Shown one piece after another: positions 1 to 11,995 of a stretch of 64,000 nucleotides of DNA. The translations under genes and the position numbers were made by a program. The first letter of the stretch is position 1; the number at the start of each line of letters is the position of its first letter. The notes under the pieces were generated by a model that saw only the letters and a list, made by a program, of their open reading frames with translations, did not search any database and was not told where the DNA came from. This stretch comes from Pomphorhynchus laevis (lineage: Eukaryota > Acanthocephala > Palaeacanthocephala > Echinorhynchida > Pomphorhynchidae), in the NCBI GenBank assembly GCA_012934845.2, contig WNNJ02000570.1, forward strand, positions 1 through 64,000. The letters are read 5' to 3'.

Positions 1-2
1 AA

Positions 3-671
3 ATTAAATTCATAGTTGCTTCGAAACGTTTTGATGTATTTTGTATAACCGAAACATGGCTACATTCTGACATTTCGGATGACTGTGTTGCCATCCCTAA
101 CTATTTTCTAATACGTTCGGATCGCTCATGTGGTAAACGTGGAGGTGGGGTAGCCGCCTATGTGCGAAATAGTCGCCTGGTATCGAAAATCTCGGCTTTT
201 CGCGACGATATTGGTTATTCCTTTGAAGGTCTTGCTTTTACACTGGGAAATGGTCAACGATCCCGATTCTGCGTCCTTCACCGTTCTCCGTCCTATGAAT
301 TAAGATTTGACTCTCTTAAATCACATTTGCTAAGTTTATCTTCGTATCCTCTGATTTTGCTCCTGGGTGACTTCAATATCCCCCAAATAGACTGGAAAAA
401 TAGTCATTCACGACCAATTCACGGAATTGGGAAAGTACTGAGTGACTTTCTGTTACTTGAGATGCTACTAGTTCAACATATTAAAGAACCTACTTGTGTT
501 ACAGGGACGCCTTCTTTACTCGATTTAGTCTTTACTAAGTGTTTGGGTGACGTTTCAGGTGTTCGTTATGACGCACCAATTGGCAATAGCGATCACTGTG
601 TACTCTCTATGCGGCTGTCTTTTTCAACAGAGCCTCACAAAACTCTAATTTTAAAAAACGTTGTTGGATAG
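3..671 (+). pseudogene. LINE B1 AP endonuclease domain (partial)
   Basis: Exonuclease-endonuclease-phosphatase fold that nicks target DNA to prime reverse transcription. The frame is open from the window edge. Visible motifs in order are ITETW (catalytic Glu), the GGGVAAYV strand, LLGDFNIPQIDW (catalytic Asp/Asn), LLDLVF and NSDHCV (terminal Asp-His). All catalytic positions are present, so the domain is chemically complete. It ends at a TAG at 669-671, and the linker continues in another frame, so EN and RT are no longer one polyprotein here. The N-terminal strand is outside the window. Confidence 0.9.
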
Positions 672-673
672 GT

Positions 674-2763
674 GTTGATGCTAGTCAACTAGCTGCAAGC
701 TTCCCAAAAGGTATCTGTGATAGTCTTCGTATCCACTTCGGTTTGGAGGTTCCTGTAGTCTTTGATCTGCTCCATGATGAATTGATGCGAATTTTTGGTA
801 TCTTTGCTCCGCTACGTGCCTGCAAGTTCAAGCATGGACATCCTCCTTGGTTCGACAGAGAGCTTCTTGATGCTATAAGATCCCGCAACAAATTGTGGCG
901 CGAATTTAGGCGTTCTTCTGCTTCAAAACGTGCCTACATCGACTCTCGGAACTTATGCAATCGGATAAAATTTCAGAAACGCTATTCGTACGAAGATAGT
1001 ATCGCCAGGGATGCATCTTTGAATCCTAGGAGGTTTTGGTCTTATGTAAGAAACAACAGAACACTTGTCGCCACAATTAGCTCAATCCAAACGCTAACTG
1101 AAACTTTGACCGATCCGTCTCTAATCGCCCAACATTTAGCTGATGGCTTCTTGGTACAGGCTTTGACCTTTAACAAACTGCATGACTTTAGTTGGAAGTA
1201 TGTTCCGGTTGCTCATCGGTGTTGTGTTCGTCCACTCAGAGTGGATGAGGTGTTGAACGAGGTGATGAAGCTCGATTCGTTTACATCTCCGGGACCAGAC
1301 AATATTGTCCCCTTCCTCGTCAAATCCCTAGCGAACGAACTGAGCAATGATTTAACTATGTTCTTCAGATACAGCTTAGATACATCTTGGATTCCTGACA
1401 GTTGGAAGTGTGCAATTGTGGTGCCTATTCCCAAAAAGCATCCTGCTAGCTTTTGAGCGGACTTTCGGCCCATTAGCTTAACTAGCGTATTCTGCAAACT
1501 TTTAGAAAGAATCATTGCTAGTAGAATCAGGGATCATTTGGATCGTAATCACATATTGGTTGAATCTCAACATGGTTTCAGGATCGGACGTTCATGCCTT
1601 AATAACCTACTAACTGCGCGTGAAAAATGGGCTGATGCTCTGGGGGCTGGGTTTCAGATTCATACAGTATTCCTTGATTTTTCGAAAGCTTTTGATAGGG
1701 TACCACACGACGGCATAGTGTCTTTACTGTATCACTATGGACTTCATTCATATATTTGTGAGTGGGTCAGGGAATTTCTATCGAATAGGTCTTTCCGAGT
1801 TTGTGTGGGGGGGGCGTGTTTTCTTATTCGGTAAATATTAATTCTGGCGTACCGCAGGGATCAGTCCTTGGCCCACTGATCTTTATAATCTTCATTAATG
1901 ATCTGCTACTCCGCTTATCATGCTCTCATCTAGCGTTTGCAGACGATCTAAAGATTTGGTCGATCATTAGAAGTCCTGCTGATCGAGTATCGTTACAAAA
2001 TGATCTAAACTCCCTGATCAAGTGGTGCGATTCTACCGGACTACGGTTGAATGTTGATAAATGTGTCCTCATGCAACTAGGTCGCCCTATTGAAACTCTA
2101 AGGGACTTTATTAGAGATATAGTCTTAAAGGAAGTGTCTCATCATAAGGATTTAGGGATTATTGTCCATAGATCCTTGAAAACAAAGTTGAACACCGACT
2201 TCTTTCTAGGTAAAGCTACTAGTGCGTTATATTGTATTAAAAATGAATTCCTCAGGTTAAGCTGTCACATGTTTAAGAGGTTATTCATCTCCATCGTCAG
2301 GCCACACTTAGAGTACTGCATTCAGGCTTGTTTCCCTGTCACTAAGCAAGAACTATTAGACCTGGAGTCTATTCTTAGGCGCGGATCGAGGCTCTGTATT
2401 GGCTTAAGTGGTATTGACTATGTACGTCTAAGTCGTATTGGGATGTTGTCGGTACGTGAGATTTTCATATCCTTGGAAATGCTATGTATATGGCATATGT
2501 CGAATGATGTGGTAGGTTATCCCACCGATGTAATCACTAGGCGGGTAGATCAGTTGCGGGGACATAGCAGAGTCTTGTATAAATTTAGATTTGGCAGATT
2601 ACCAAAAGTGTATAGACTCTCAAGGAGAGGAATTAACATGTGGAATTCGTTGCCTGAGGAAGTCGTTGCAGCCCCCAGTTTGAGAACGTTTAAATCACGA
2701 TGCTACAAATGGATACATGAACAATGCCGCCATTCAACACTACCACTGGAATACCCTAATTAG
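674..2763 (+). pseudogene. LINE B1 linker and reverse transcriptase
   Basis: The linker (PLRACKFKHGHPPWFDRELL) leads into RT: SPGPDNIVPFLVKS, FRPISLTSVFCKLLERII, LDFSKAFDRVPH (motif A Asp), GVPQGSVLGP (motif B) and AFADDLKIW (motif C, F-ADD). The C-terminal domain includes NMWNSLPEEVV and ends at a TAA. An in-frame TGA (1454-1456) sits between SF and ADFRPIS. The G-run near 1807 changes the frame between the palm motifs. Both lesions also exist in B2, with a different G-run length, so they predate the duplication. RT of the Jockey/CR1 group is certain; function is lost. Confidence 0.9.
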
Positions 2764-2870
2764 CTATGTTGACTGACCATTTGCTTTTGTTTTATTATTT
2801 TTATTTTTTTTGGACTCTGCCTGAATAGCCTTTTGGCTTTGGTATGTACTGGAATAATAATATCAAACTC

Positions 2871-5126
2871 ATTAAAATATCAACTGAATTTTTTAAAATT
2901 ATGAAGTCACTAGACGTCCATGGTTCTGGCTGGTATCAACAGGATAATATAGAGATTATCTTTGTTATAGTATGTTTGCGTTGTTAAATCAATCCAAGTC
3001 TTCCATGGCTTTAAAAACTTTGCTTCTATATCAAATATGTTATAATTAGCAACGCTTAGGACGTACAATTTATCATTAAAATATCAATTGAAATTTTTTA
3101 ATTATATGACGGCACTAGACGTCCATGGTTCTGGCTGGTATCAACAGGATAATTTAGAGATTATCTTTGTCATAGTATGTTTGCGTTGTTAAATCAATCC
3201 AAGTCTTCCATGGCTTTAAAAACTTTGTTTCTATATCAAATATGTTATAATTAGCAACGCTTAGGACGTACAATTTATCATTAAAATATCAACTGAATTT
3301 TTTAATAATATGACGGCACTAGACGTCCTGGGTTCTGGCTGGTATCAACAGGATAATTTAGAGATTATTTTTGTCATAGTATGTTTGCGTTGTTAAATCA
3401 ATCCAAGTCTTCCATGGCTTTAAAAACTTTGTTTCTATATCAAACACATTAAAATATCAACTGATTTTTTTAATTATATGAAGTCACTAGACGTCCATGG
3501 TTCTGGCTGGTATCAACAGGATAATTTGGAGATTATCTTTGTTATAGTATGTTTGCGTTGTTAAATCAATCCATGTCTTCCTTGCTTTAAAAACTTTGTT
3601 TTTATATCAAATATGTTATAATTAGCAACGCTTAGGACGAACAACTTATCATTAAAATATCAACTGAATTTTTTAATTATATGACGGCACTAACGTCCTT
3701 GGTACTGGCTGGTATCAACAGGATAATATAGAGATTATCTTTGTTATAGTATGTTTGCGTTGTTAAATCAATCCAAGTCTTCCATGGCTTTAAAAACTTT
3801 GCTTCTATATCAAATATGTTATAATTAGCAACGCTTAGGACGTACAATTTATCATTAAAATATCAATTGAAATTTTTTAATTATATGACGGCACTAGACG
3901 TCCATGGTTCTGGCTGGTATCAACAGGATAATTTAGAGATTATCTTTGTCATAGTATGTTTGCGTTGTTAAATCAATCCAAGTCTTCCATGGCTTTAAAA
4001 ACTTTGTTTCTATATCAAATATGTTATAATTAGCAACGCTTAGGACGTACAATTTATCATTAAAATATCAACTGAATTTTTTAATAATATGACGGCACTA
4101 GACGTCCTGGGTTCTGGCTGGTATACAGGATAATTTAGAGATTATCTTTGTCATAGTATGTTTGCGTTGTTTAATCAATCCAAGTCTTCCATGGCTTTAA
4201 AAACTTTGTTTCTATATCAAACACATTAAAATATCAACTGATTTTTTTAATTATATGAAGTCACTAGACGTCCATGGTTCTGGCTGGTATCAACAGGATA
4301 ATTTGGAGATTATCTTTGTTATAGTATGTTTGCGTTGTTAAATCAATCCATGTCTTCCTTGCTTTAAAAACTTTGTTTCTATATCAAATATGTTATAATT
4401 AGCAACGCTTAGGACGTACAACTTATCATTAAAATATCAACTGAATTTTTTAATTATATGACGGCACTAGACGTCCATGGTTCTGGCTGGTATCAACAGG
4501 ATAATTTAGAGATTATCTTTGTCATAGTATGTTTGCGTTGTTAAATCAATCCAAGTCTTCCATGGCTTTAAAAACTTTGTTTCTATATCAAACACATTAA
4601 AATATCAACTGATTTTTTTAATTATATGAAGTCACTAGACGTCCATGGTTCTGGCTGGTATCAACAGGATAATTTGGAGATTATCTTTGTTATAGTATGT
4701 TTGCGTTGTTAAATCAATCCATGTCTTCCTTGCTTTAAAAACTTTGTTTCTATATCAAATATGTTATAATTAGCAACGCTTAGGACGTACAACTTATCAT
4801 TAAAATATCAACTGAATTTTTTAATTATATGACGGCACTAACGTCCATGGTTCTGGCTGGTATCAACAGGATAATTTGGAGATTATCTTTGGTATAGTAT
4901 GTTTGCGTTGTTAAATCAATCCAAGTCTCCCTGGCTTTAGAAACTTTGTTTCTATATCAAACTCATTAAAATATCAACTGATTTTTTTAATTATATGAAG
5001 TCACTAGACGGCCATGGTTCTGGCTGGTATCAACAGGATAATTTAGATATTATCTTTGTCATATTTATGTTTGCGTTGTTTAATCAATCCAAGTCTTCCA
5101 TGGCTTTAAAAACTTTGTTTCTATAT
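2871..5126 (+). repeat. Satellite array 1, 167/204-bp units
   Basis: Twelve head-to-tail units begin at the motif ATTAAAATATCAA at about 2871, 3075, 3280, 3448, 3651, 3854, 4059, 4225, 4428, 4596, 4799 and 4965 (the last is cut by LINE B2). Spacing alternates between about 203-205 bp (long) and 166-168 bp (short). Long units contain an extra ~37-bp block (ATGTTATAATTAGCAACGCT and what follows) that short units lack. The order is long-long-short-long, repeated, then short-long-short, which suggests a four-unit higher-order repeat. Every unit holds GGTTCTGGCTGGTATCAACA. No coding potential is evident. Confidence 0.95.
5119..5126 (+). repeat. Probable target-site duplication, left of LINE B2
   Basis: ATATCAAA ends the interrupted satellite unit, and ATATCAAA resumes right after the B2 3' tail (about 8884-8891), followed by CTCATTAAAATATC as in uninterrupted units. 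This fits target-primed insertion into the satellite. The 5' junction also shares TCAAAAC-type microhomology with the LINE, as is common for 5'-truncated copies. Confidence 0.6.
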
Positions 5127-5815
5127 CAAAACTGTCCTCTAGATAGCGATTGTAGTAAGCGTCCTTGTGCTTACCCGCAGCTACTGCATCCCCGCTGCAA
5201 TTTATGTGTTGCTCCTATAGTAGCCCCGCTAATTGAGAGCGTTAAGGATCTTGCAAAGGCTAGTCAGATTATCGTTAGGTCTATAGATAATCTACGACAA
5301 ATAGTTAGCCTTCAAAATAATAAACAACGTGCAGTGATTCCTCCAAATCATCGACGGCCATCAATTACCCCTGAGACTCATTCTTTATTAGTTCCGTCTG
5401 CTAGCTCTAATCAATATAGCTCTAGACAATTTAACTCCAGAAGAGAGTTAAACGTTATCGTGAGCGGTGCTGAAGAATCTCTCAGTAACAATCTCCAAAG
5501 TAGACTGGATGACGATATTGTTCATCTTTGCGCGGTGTTTTATAAGATTTTTATCCAGAGTGATGTGGATGTTGCGAAGTGTCTTAAAGTTCGATGAGTT
5601 TTTCGTCTAGACAAGAAACTTTCAGATAGGCCGAGACTTTTAAAAGTTGTTCTAGTCTCAAAAGATCATGTTGACTTCCTACTCAAGCATGCATTTAGAT
5701 TATCGAGCTCTGATTTTCATATACTCCGTGATTTATCTCCTACAGATCGTTTGAGAAGACACGAGGCTTTCAACGAGCTGCATCGACGGCTGGAAAGTGG
5801 TGAGTGCAACCTATG
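5127..5815 (+). pseudogene. LINE B2 N-terminal (ORF1-like) domain
   Basis: Begins with Cys clusters (CPLDSD.C...C) and the string YPQLLHPRCNLCVAPIV. It then has a Ser/Asn-rich linker and an RRM-like block: NVIVSGAEESL, a TGA, VFRLDKKLSDRPRLLKVVL, HILRDLSPTDRLRRHEAF. This block is common before EN in CR1/Jockey-like LINEs and probably binds RNA. Compared with B3, one A-to-T change makes the TGA (AGA in B3), and two extra bases near 5810 shift the frame into the following ORF. Confidence 0.7.
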
Positions 5816-6694
5816 TGTCCGGAATTTTCGGGTGGTCAAGTGGCGTCCGACTGTCCGGTGGCATCCCTTACTTCTGTAGAGTCAGACCTCTTTAGTAGTG
5901 ATGGTTCGTGTGTAGGAAAACTAGTAGACTTCGATAGTGTCACCGAGCGTGTCAAATTTTCCCATTATACGAACATTTTTGTCGGTTATTCAAATGTTCG
6001 TAGTCTCCTGGCTCAGTTCTCGGAAATTAAATTCATAGTTGCTTCGAAACGTTTTGATGTATTTTGTATAACCGAAACATGGCTACATTCTGACATTTCG
6101 GATGACTGTGTTGCCATCCCTAACTATTTTCTAATACGTTCGGATCGCTCATGTGGTAAACGTGGAGGTGGGGTAGCCGCCTATGTGCGAAATAGTCTCC
6201 TGGTATCGAAAATCTCGGCTTTTCGCGACGATATTGGTTATTCCTTTGAAGGTCTTGCTTTTACACTGGGAAATGGTCAACGATCCCGATTCTGCGTCCT
6301 TTACCGTTCTCCGTCCTATGAATTAAGATTTGACTCTCTTAAATCACATTTGCTAAGTTTATCTTCGTATCCTCTGATTTTGCTCCTGGGTGACTTCAAT
6401 ATCCCCCAAATAGACTGGAAAAATAGTCATTCACGACCAATTCACGGAATTGGGAAAGTACTGAGTGACTTTCTGTTACTTGAGATGCTACTAGTTCAAC
6501 ATATTAAAGAACCTACTTGTGTTACAGGGACGCCTTCTTTACTCGATTTAGTCTTTACTAAGTGTTTGGGTGACGTTTCAGGTGTTCGTTATGACGCACC
6601 AATTGGCAATAGCGATCACTGTGTACTCTCTATGCGGCTGTCTTTTTCAACAGAGCCTCACAAAACTCTAATTTTAAAAAACGTTGTTGGATAG
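5804..6694 (+). pseudogene. LINE B2 AP endonuclease
   Basis: The 296-residue open frame shows the complete EN fold: GYSNVRSLLAQFSEIKF (first strand with Asn), ITETW, GGGVAAYV, LLGDFNIPQIDW, LLDLVF, NSDHCV. The ATG used here lies in sequence that was read in another frame in the ancestral protein, so it is probably not the true start. Differences from B1 are few (for example R/L in NSxLVS and H/Y in VLxRSP). The frame stops before the linker, exactly as in B1. Confidence 0.9.
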
Positions 6695-6696
6695 GT

Positions 6697-8788
6697 GTTG
6701 ATGCTAGTCAACTAGCTGCAAGCTTCCCAAAAGGTATCTGTGATAGTCTTCGTATCCACTTCGGTTTGGAGGTTCCTGTAGTCTTTGATCTGCTCCATGA
6801 TGAATTGATGCGAATTTTTGGTATCTTTGCTCCGCTACGTGCCTGCAAGTTCAAGCATGGACATCCTCCTTGGTTCGACAGAGAGCTTCTTGATGCTATA
6901 AGATCCCGCAACAAATTGTGGCGCGAATTTAGGCGTTCTTCTGCTTCAAAACGTGCCTACATCGACTCTCGGAACTTATGCAATCGGATAAAATTTCAGA
7001 AACGCTATTCGTACGAAGATAGTATCGCCAGGGATGCATCTTTGAATCCTAGGAGGTTTTGGTCTTATGTAAGAAACAACAGAACACTTGTCGCCACAAT
7101 TAGCTCAATCCAAACGCCAACTGAAACTTTGACCGATCCGTCTCTAATCGCCCAACATTTAGCTGATGGCTTCTTGGTACAGGCTTTGACCTCTAACAAA
7201 CTGCATGACTTTAGTTGGAAGTATGTTCCGGTTGCTCATCGGTGTTGTGTTCGTCCACTCAGAGTGGATGAGGTGTTGAACGAGGTGATGAAGCTCGATT
7301 CGTTTACATCTCCGGGACCAGACAATATTGTCCCCTTCCTCGTCAAATCCCTAGCGAACGAACTGAGCAATGATTTAACTATGTTCTTCAGATACAGCTT
7401 AGATACATCTTGGATTCCTGACAGTTGGAAGTGTGCAATTGTGGTGCCTATTCCCAAAAAGCATCCTGCTAGCTTTTGAGCGGACTTTCGGCCCATTAGC
7501 TTAACTAGCGTATTCTGCAAACTTTTAGAAAGAATCATTGCTAGTAGAATCAGGGATCATTTGGATCGTAATCACATATTGGTTGAATCTCAACATGGTT
7601 TCAGGATCGGACGTTCATGCCTTAATAACCTACTAACTGCGCGTGAAAAATGGGCTGATGCTCTGGGGGCTGGGTTTCAGATTCATACAGTATTCCTTGA
7701 TTTTTCGAAAGCTTTTGATAGGGTACCACACGACGGCATAGTGTCTTTACTGTATCACTATGGACTTCATTCATATATTTGTGAGTGGGTCAGGGAATTT
7801 CTATCGAATAGGTCTTTCCGAGTTTGTGTGGGGGGGCGTGTTTTCTTATTCGGTAAATATTAATTCTGGCGTACCGCAGGGATCAGTCCTTGGCCCACTG
7901 ATCTTTATAATCTTCATTAATGATCTGCTACTCCGCTTATCATGCTCTCATCTAGCGTTTGCAGACGATCTAAAGATTTGGTCGATCATTAGAAGTCCTG
8001 CTGATCGAGTATCGTTACAAAATGATCTAAACTCCCTGATCAAGTGGTGCGATTCTACCGGACTACGGTTGAATGTTGATAAATGTGTCCTCATGCAACT
8101 AGGTCGCCCTATTGAAACTCTAAGGGACTTTATTAGAGATATAGTCTTAAAGGAAGTGTCTCATCATAAGGATTTAGGGATTATTGTCCATAGATCCTTG
8201 AAAACAAAGTTGAACACCGACTTCTTTCTAGGTAAAGCTACTAGGGCGTTATATTGTATTAAAAATGAATTCCTCAGGTTAAGCTGTCACATGTTTAAGA
8301 GGTTATTCATCTCCATCGTCAGGCCACACTTAGAGTACTGCATTCAGGCTTGTTTCCCTGTCACTAAGCAAGAACTATTAGACCTGGAGTCTATTCTTAG
8401 GCGCGGATCGAGGCTCTGTATTGGCTTAAGTGGTATTGACTATTATGTACGTCTAAGTCGTATTGGGATGTTGTCGGTACGTGAGAGGTTCATATCCTTG
8501 GAAATGCTATGTATATGGCATATGTCGAATGATGTGGTAGGTTATCCCACCGATGTAATCACTAGGCGGGTAGATCAGTTGCGGGGACATAGCAGAGTCA
8601 TGTATAAATTTAGATTTGGCAGATTACCAAAAGTGTATAGACTCTCAAGGAGAGGAATTAACATGTGGAATTCGTTGCCTGAGAAAGTCGTTGCAGCCCC
8701 CAGTTTGAGAACGTTTAAATCACGATGCTACAAATGGATACATGAACAATGCCGCCATTCAACACTACCACTGGAATACCCTAATTAG
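6697..8788 (+). pseudogene. LINE B2 linker and reverse transcriptase
   Basis: Same motif order as B1: PPWFDREL, SPGPDNIV, FRPISLT, LDFSKAFDRV, GVPQGSVLGP, AFADDLKIW, then C-terminal NMWNSLPEKVV. It retains the in-frame TGA (7477-7479) and has a 7-G run (8 in B1); the uninterrupted reading would need a 6-G run. One extra codon (TAT, near 8444) gives GIDYYVRL instead of GIDYVRL. Confidence 0.9.
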
Positions 8789-8883
8789 CTATGTTGACTG
8801 ACCATTTGCTTTTGTTTTATTATTTTTATTTTTTTTGGACTCTGCCTGAATAGCCTTTTGGCTTCGGTATGTACTGGAATAAT

Positions 8884-11800
8884 AATATCAAACTCATTAA
8901 AATATCAACTGAATTTTTTAAAATTATGAAGTCACTAGACGTCCATGGTTCTGGCTGGTATCAACAGGATAATATAGAGATTATCTTTGTTATAGTATGT
9001 TTGCGTTGTTAAATCAATCCAAGTCTTCCATGGCTTTAAAAACTTTGCTTCTATATCAAATATGTTATAATTAGCAACGCTTAGGACGTACAATTTATCA
9101 TTAAAATATCAATTGAAATTTTTTAATTATATGACGGCACTAGACGTCCATGGTTCTGGCTGGTATCAACAGGATAATTTAGAGATTATCTTTGTCATAG
9201 TATGTTTGCGTTGTTAAATCAATCCAAGTCTTCCATGGCTTTAAAAACTTTGTTTCTATATCAAATATGTTATAATTAGCAACGCTTAGGACGTACAATT
9301 TATCATTAAAATATCAACTGAATTTTTTAATAATATGACGGCACTAGACGTCCTGGGTTCTGGCTGGTATCAACAGGATAATTTAGAGATTATTTTTGTC
9401 ATAGTATGTTTGCGTTGTTAAATCAATCCAAGTCTTCCATGGCTTTAAAAACTTTGTTTCTATATCAAACACATTAAAATATCAACTGATTTTTTTAATT
9501 ATATGAAGTCACTAGACGTCCATGGTTCTGGCTGGTATCAACAGGATAATTTGGAGATTATCTTTGTTATAGTATGTTTGCGTTGTTAAATCAATCCATG
9601 TCTTCCTTGCTTTAAAAACTTTGTTTTTATATCAAATATGTTATAATTAGCAACGCTTAGGACGAACAACTTATCATTAAAATATCAACTGAATTTTTTA
9701 ATTATATGACGGCACTAACGTCCTTGGTACTGGCTGGTATCAACAGGATAATATAGAGATTATCTTTGTTATAGTATGTTTGCGTTGTTAAATCAATCCA
9801 AGTCTTCCATGGCTTTAAAAACTTTGCTTCTATATCAAATATGTTATAATTAGCAACGCTTAGGACGTACAATTTATCATTAAAATATCAATTGAAATTT
9901 TTTAATTATATGACGGCACTAGACGTCCATGGTTCTGGCTGGTATCAACAGGATAATTTAGAGATTATCTTTGTCATAGTATGTTTGCGTTGTTAAATCA
10001 ATCCAAGTCTTCCATGGCTTTAAAAACTTTGTTTCTATATCAAATATGTTATAATTAGCAACGCTTAGGACGTACAATTTATCATTAAAATATCAACTGA
10101 ATTTTTTAATAATATGACGGCACTAGACGTCCTGGGTTCTGGCTGGTATCAACAGGATAATTTAGAGATTATCTTTGTCATAGTATGTTTGCGTTGTTAA
10201 ATCAATCCAAGTCTTCCATGGCTTTAAAAACTTTGTTTCTATATCAAACACATTAAAATATCAACTGATTTTTTTAATTATATGAAGTCACTAGACGTCC
10301 ATGGTTCTGGCTGGTATCAACAGGATAATTTGGAGATTATCTTTGTTATAGTATGTTTGCGTTGTTAAATCAATCCATGTCTTCCTTGCTTTAAAAACTT
10401 TGTTTTTATATCAAATATGTTATAATTAGCAACGCTTAGGACGAACAACTTATCATTAAAATATCAACTGAATTTTTTAATTATATGACGGCACTAACGT
10501 CCTTGGTACTGGCTGGTATCAACAGGATAATTTAGAGATTATCTTTGTCATAGTATGTTTGCGTTGTTAAATCAATCCAAGTCTTCCATGGCTTTAAAAA
10601 CTTTGTTTCTATATCAAACACATTAAAATATCAACTGAATTTTTTAATAATATGAAGTCACTAGACGTCCATGGTTCTGGCTGGTATCAACAGGATAATT
10701 TGGAGATTATCTTTGTTATAGTATTTTGCGTTGTTAAATCAATCCATGTCTTCCTTGCTTTAAAAACTTTGTTTCTATATCAAATATGTTATAATTAGCA
10801 ACGCTTAGGACGTACAACTTATCATTAAAATATCAACTGAATTTTTTAATTATATGACGGCACTAACGTCCATGGTTCTGGCTGGTATCAACAGGATAAT
10901 TTGGAGATTATCTTTGGTATAGTATGTTTGCGTTGTTAAATCAATCCAAGTCTCCCTGGCTTTAAAAACTTTGTTTCTATATCAAACTCATTAAAATATC
11001 AACTGATTTTTTTAATTATATGAAGTCACTAGACGGCCATGGTTCTGGCTGGTATCAACAGGATAATTTAGAGATTATCTTTGTCATAGTATGTTTGCGT
11101 TGTTTAATCAATCCAAGTCTTCCATGGCTTTAAAAACTTTGTTTCTATATCAAACTCATCAAAATATCAACTGTTTTTTTATTATATGACGTTACTGGAC
11201 GTCCATGGTTCTGGCTGGTATCAACAGGATAATTTGGAGATTATCTTTGTTATAGTATGTTTGCGTTGTTAAATCAATCCAAGTCTCCCTTGCTTTAAAA
11301 ACTTTGTTTCTATATCAAATATGTTATAATTAGCAACGCTTAGGACGTACAATTTATCATTAAAATATCAATTGAAATTTTTTAATTATATGAAGTCACT
11401 AGACGTCCATGGTTCTGGCTGGTATCAACAGGATAATTTGGAGATTATCTTTGTTATAGTATGTTTGCGTTGTTAAATCAATCCATGTCTTCCTTGCTTT
11501 AAAAACTTTGTTTCTATATCAAATATGTTATAATTAGCAACGCTTAGGACGTACAATTTATCATTAAAATATCAACTGAATTTTTTAATTATATGAAGTC
11601 ACTAGACGTCTATGGTTCTGGCTGGTATCAACAGGATAATTCAGAGATTATCTTTGTTATAGTATGTTTGCGTTGTTAAATCAATCCAAGTCTTCCATGG
11701 CTTTAAAAACTTTGTTTCTATATCAAATATGTTATAATTAGCAACGCTTAGGACGTACAATTTATCATTAAAATATCAATTTGAAATTTTTTAATTATAT

Positions 11801-11995
11801 GACGTTACTGGACGTCCATGGTTCTTGCTGGTATCAACAGGATAACTTGGAGATTATCTTTGTTATAGCATGTTTGCCTTGTTAAATCAATCCAAGTCTA
11901 CCTGGCTTTAAAAACTTTGTTTCTATATCAAATATGTTATAATTAGCAGCGCATTACTCTTACAAATTATCATTAAAATATCAATTGAAATTTTT
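8884..11995 (+). repeat. Satellite array 2, 167/204-bp units
   Basis: Units start at about 8896, 9100, 9305, 9473, 9676, 9879, 10084, 10252, 10455, 10622, 10824, 10990, 11158, 11363, 11566 and 11767, then a decaying unit to about 11995. The first twelve repeat the unit order and most private variants of array 1 at an offset of ~6,025 bp. The last four to five have no counterpart in array 1 and are mostly long. The final unit diverges (TTAGCAGCGCATTACTC), marking the array edge. Confidence 0.95.

Larger units (their letters stand above)
1..2855 (+). mobile_element. LINE B1, APE-type non-LTR retrotransposon (left end outside window)
   Basis: Order of parts is endonuclease, linker, reverse transcriptase, C-terminal domain, short 3' UTR. 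The 3' UTR contains a small hairpin (AGCC-tttt-GGCT) and ends in an ATA-rich tail just before the satellite. RT motifs of the GVPQGS and FADD type and the linker PWFD motif place it in the Jockey/CR1 group; the exact clade is not settled. It is nearly identical to B2 6.02 kb downstream: I counted about a dozen differences over 2.8 kb. Its 5' part lies beyond the left edge. It is not functional as it stands: the frame changes between EN and linker, an in-frame TGA lies at 1454-1456, and the frame changes again at an 8-G run near 1807-1814. Confidence 0.93.
5127..8883 (+). mobile_element. LINE B2, 5'-truncated copy inside satellite
   Basis: Starts at ACTGTCCTCTAGATAGCG, which corresponds to an internal point of the N-terminal region seen in B3 (43.5 kb), and runs through N-terminal domain, EN and RT to the same ATA-rich tail as B1. 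About 6,023-6,025 bp separate equivalent points of B1 and B2. Breaks: a TGA in the N-terminal domain (5595-5597), a frame change near 5810, the EN/linker frame change, a TGA at 7477-7479 and a 7-G run near 7830. Almost all defects are shared with B1 where both can be compared, so the pair arose by segmental duplication, not by two transpositions. Confidence 0.93.

Noticed and set aside
685-891. Minus-strand frames inside LINE B (also at 1213-1515, 6708-6914 and 7236-7538)
   Set aside because: They are antisense shadows of the LINE linker and RT without own motifs.
1454-1456. In-frame TGA in LINE B read as selenocysteine or a reassigned codon
   Set aside because: Both copies with this TGA derive from one duplication and have other frame breaks; the host genes use TAA stops normally and no recoding signal is seen.
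2871-11995. CRISPR-like repeat-spacer array
   Set aside because: The repeated units are contiguous satellite monomers without unique spacers, in a eukaryotic genome.
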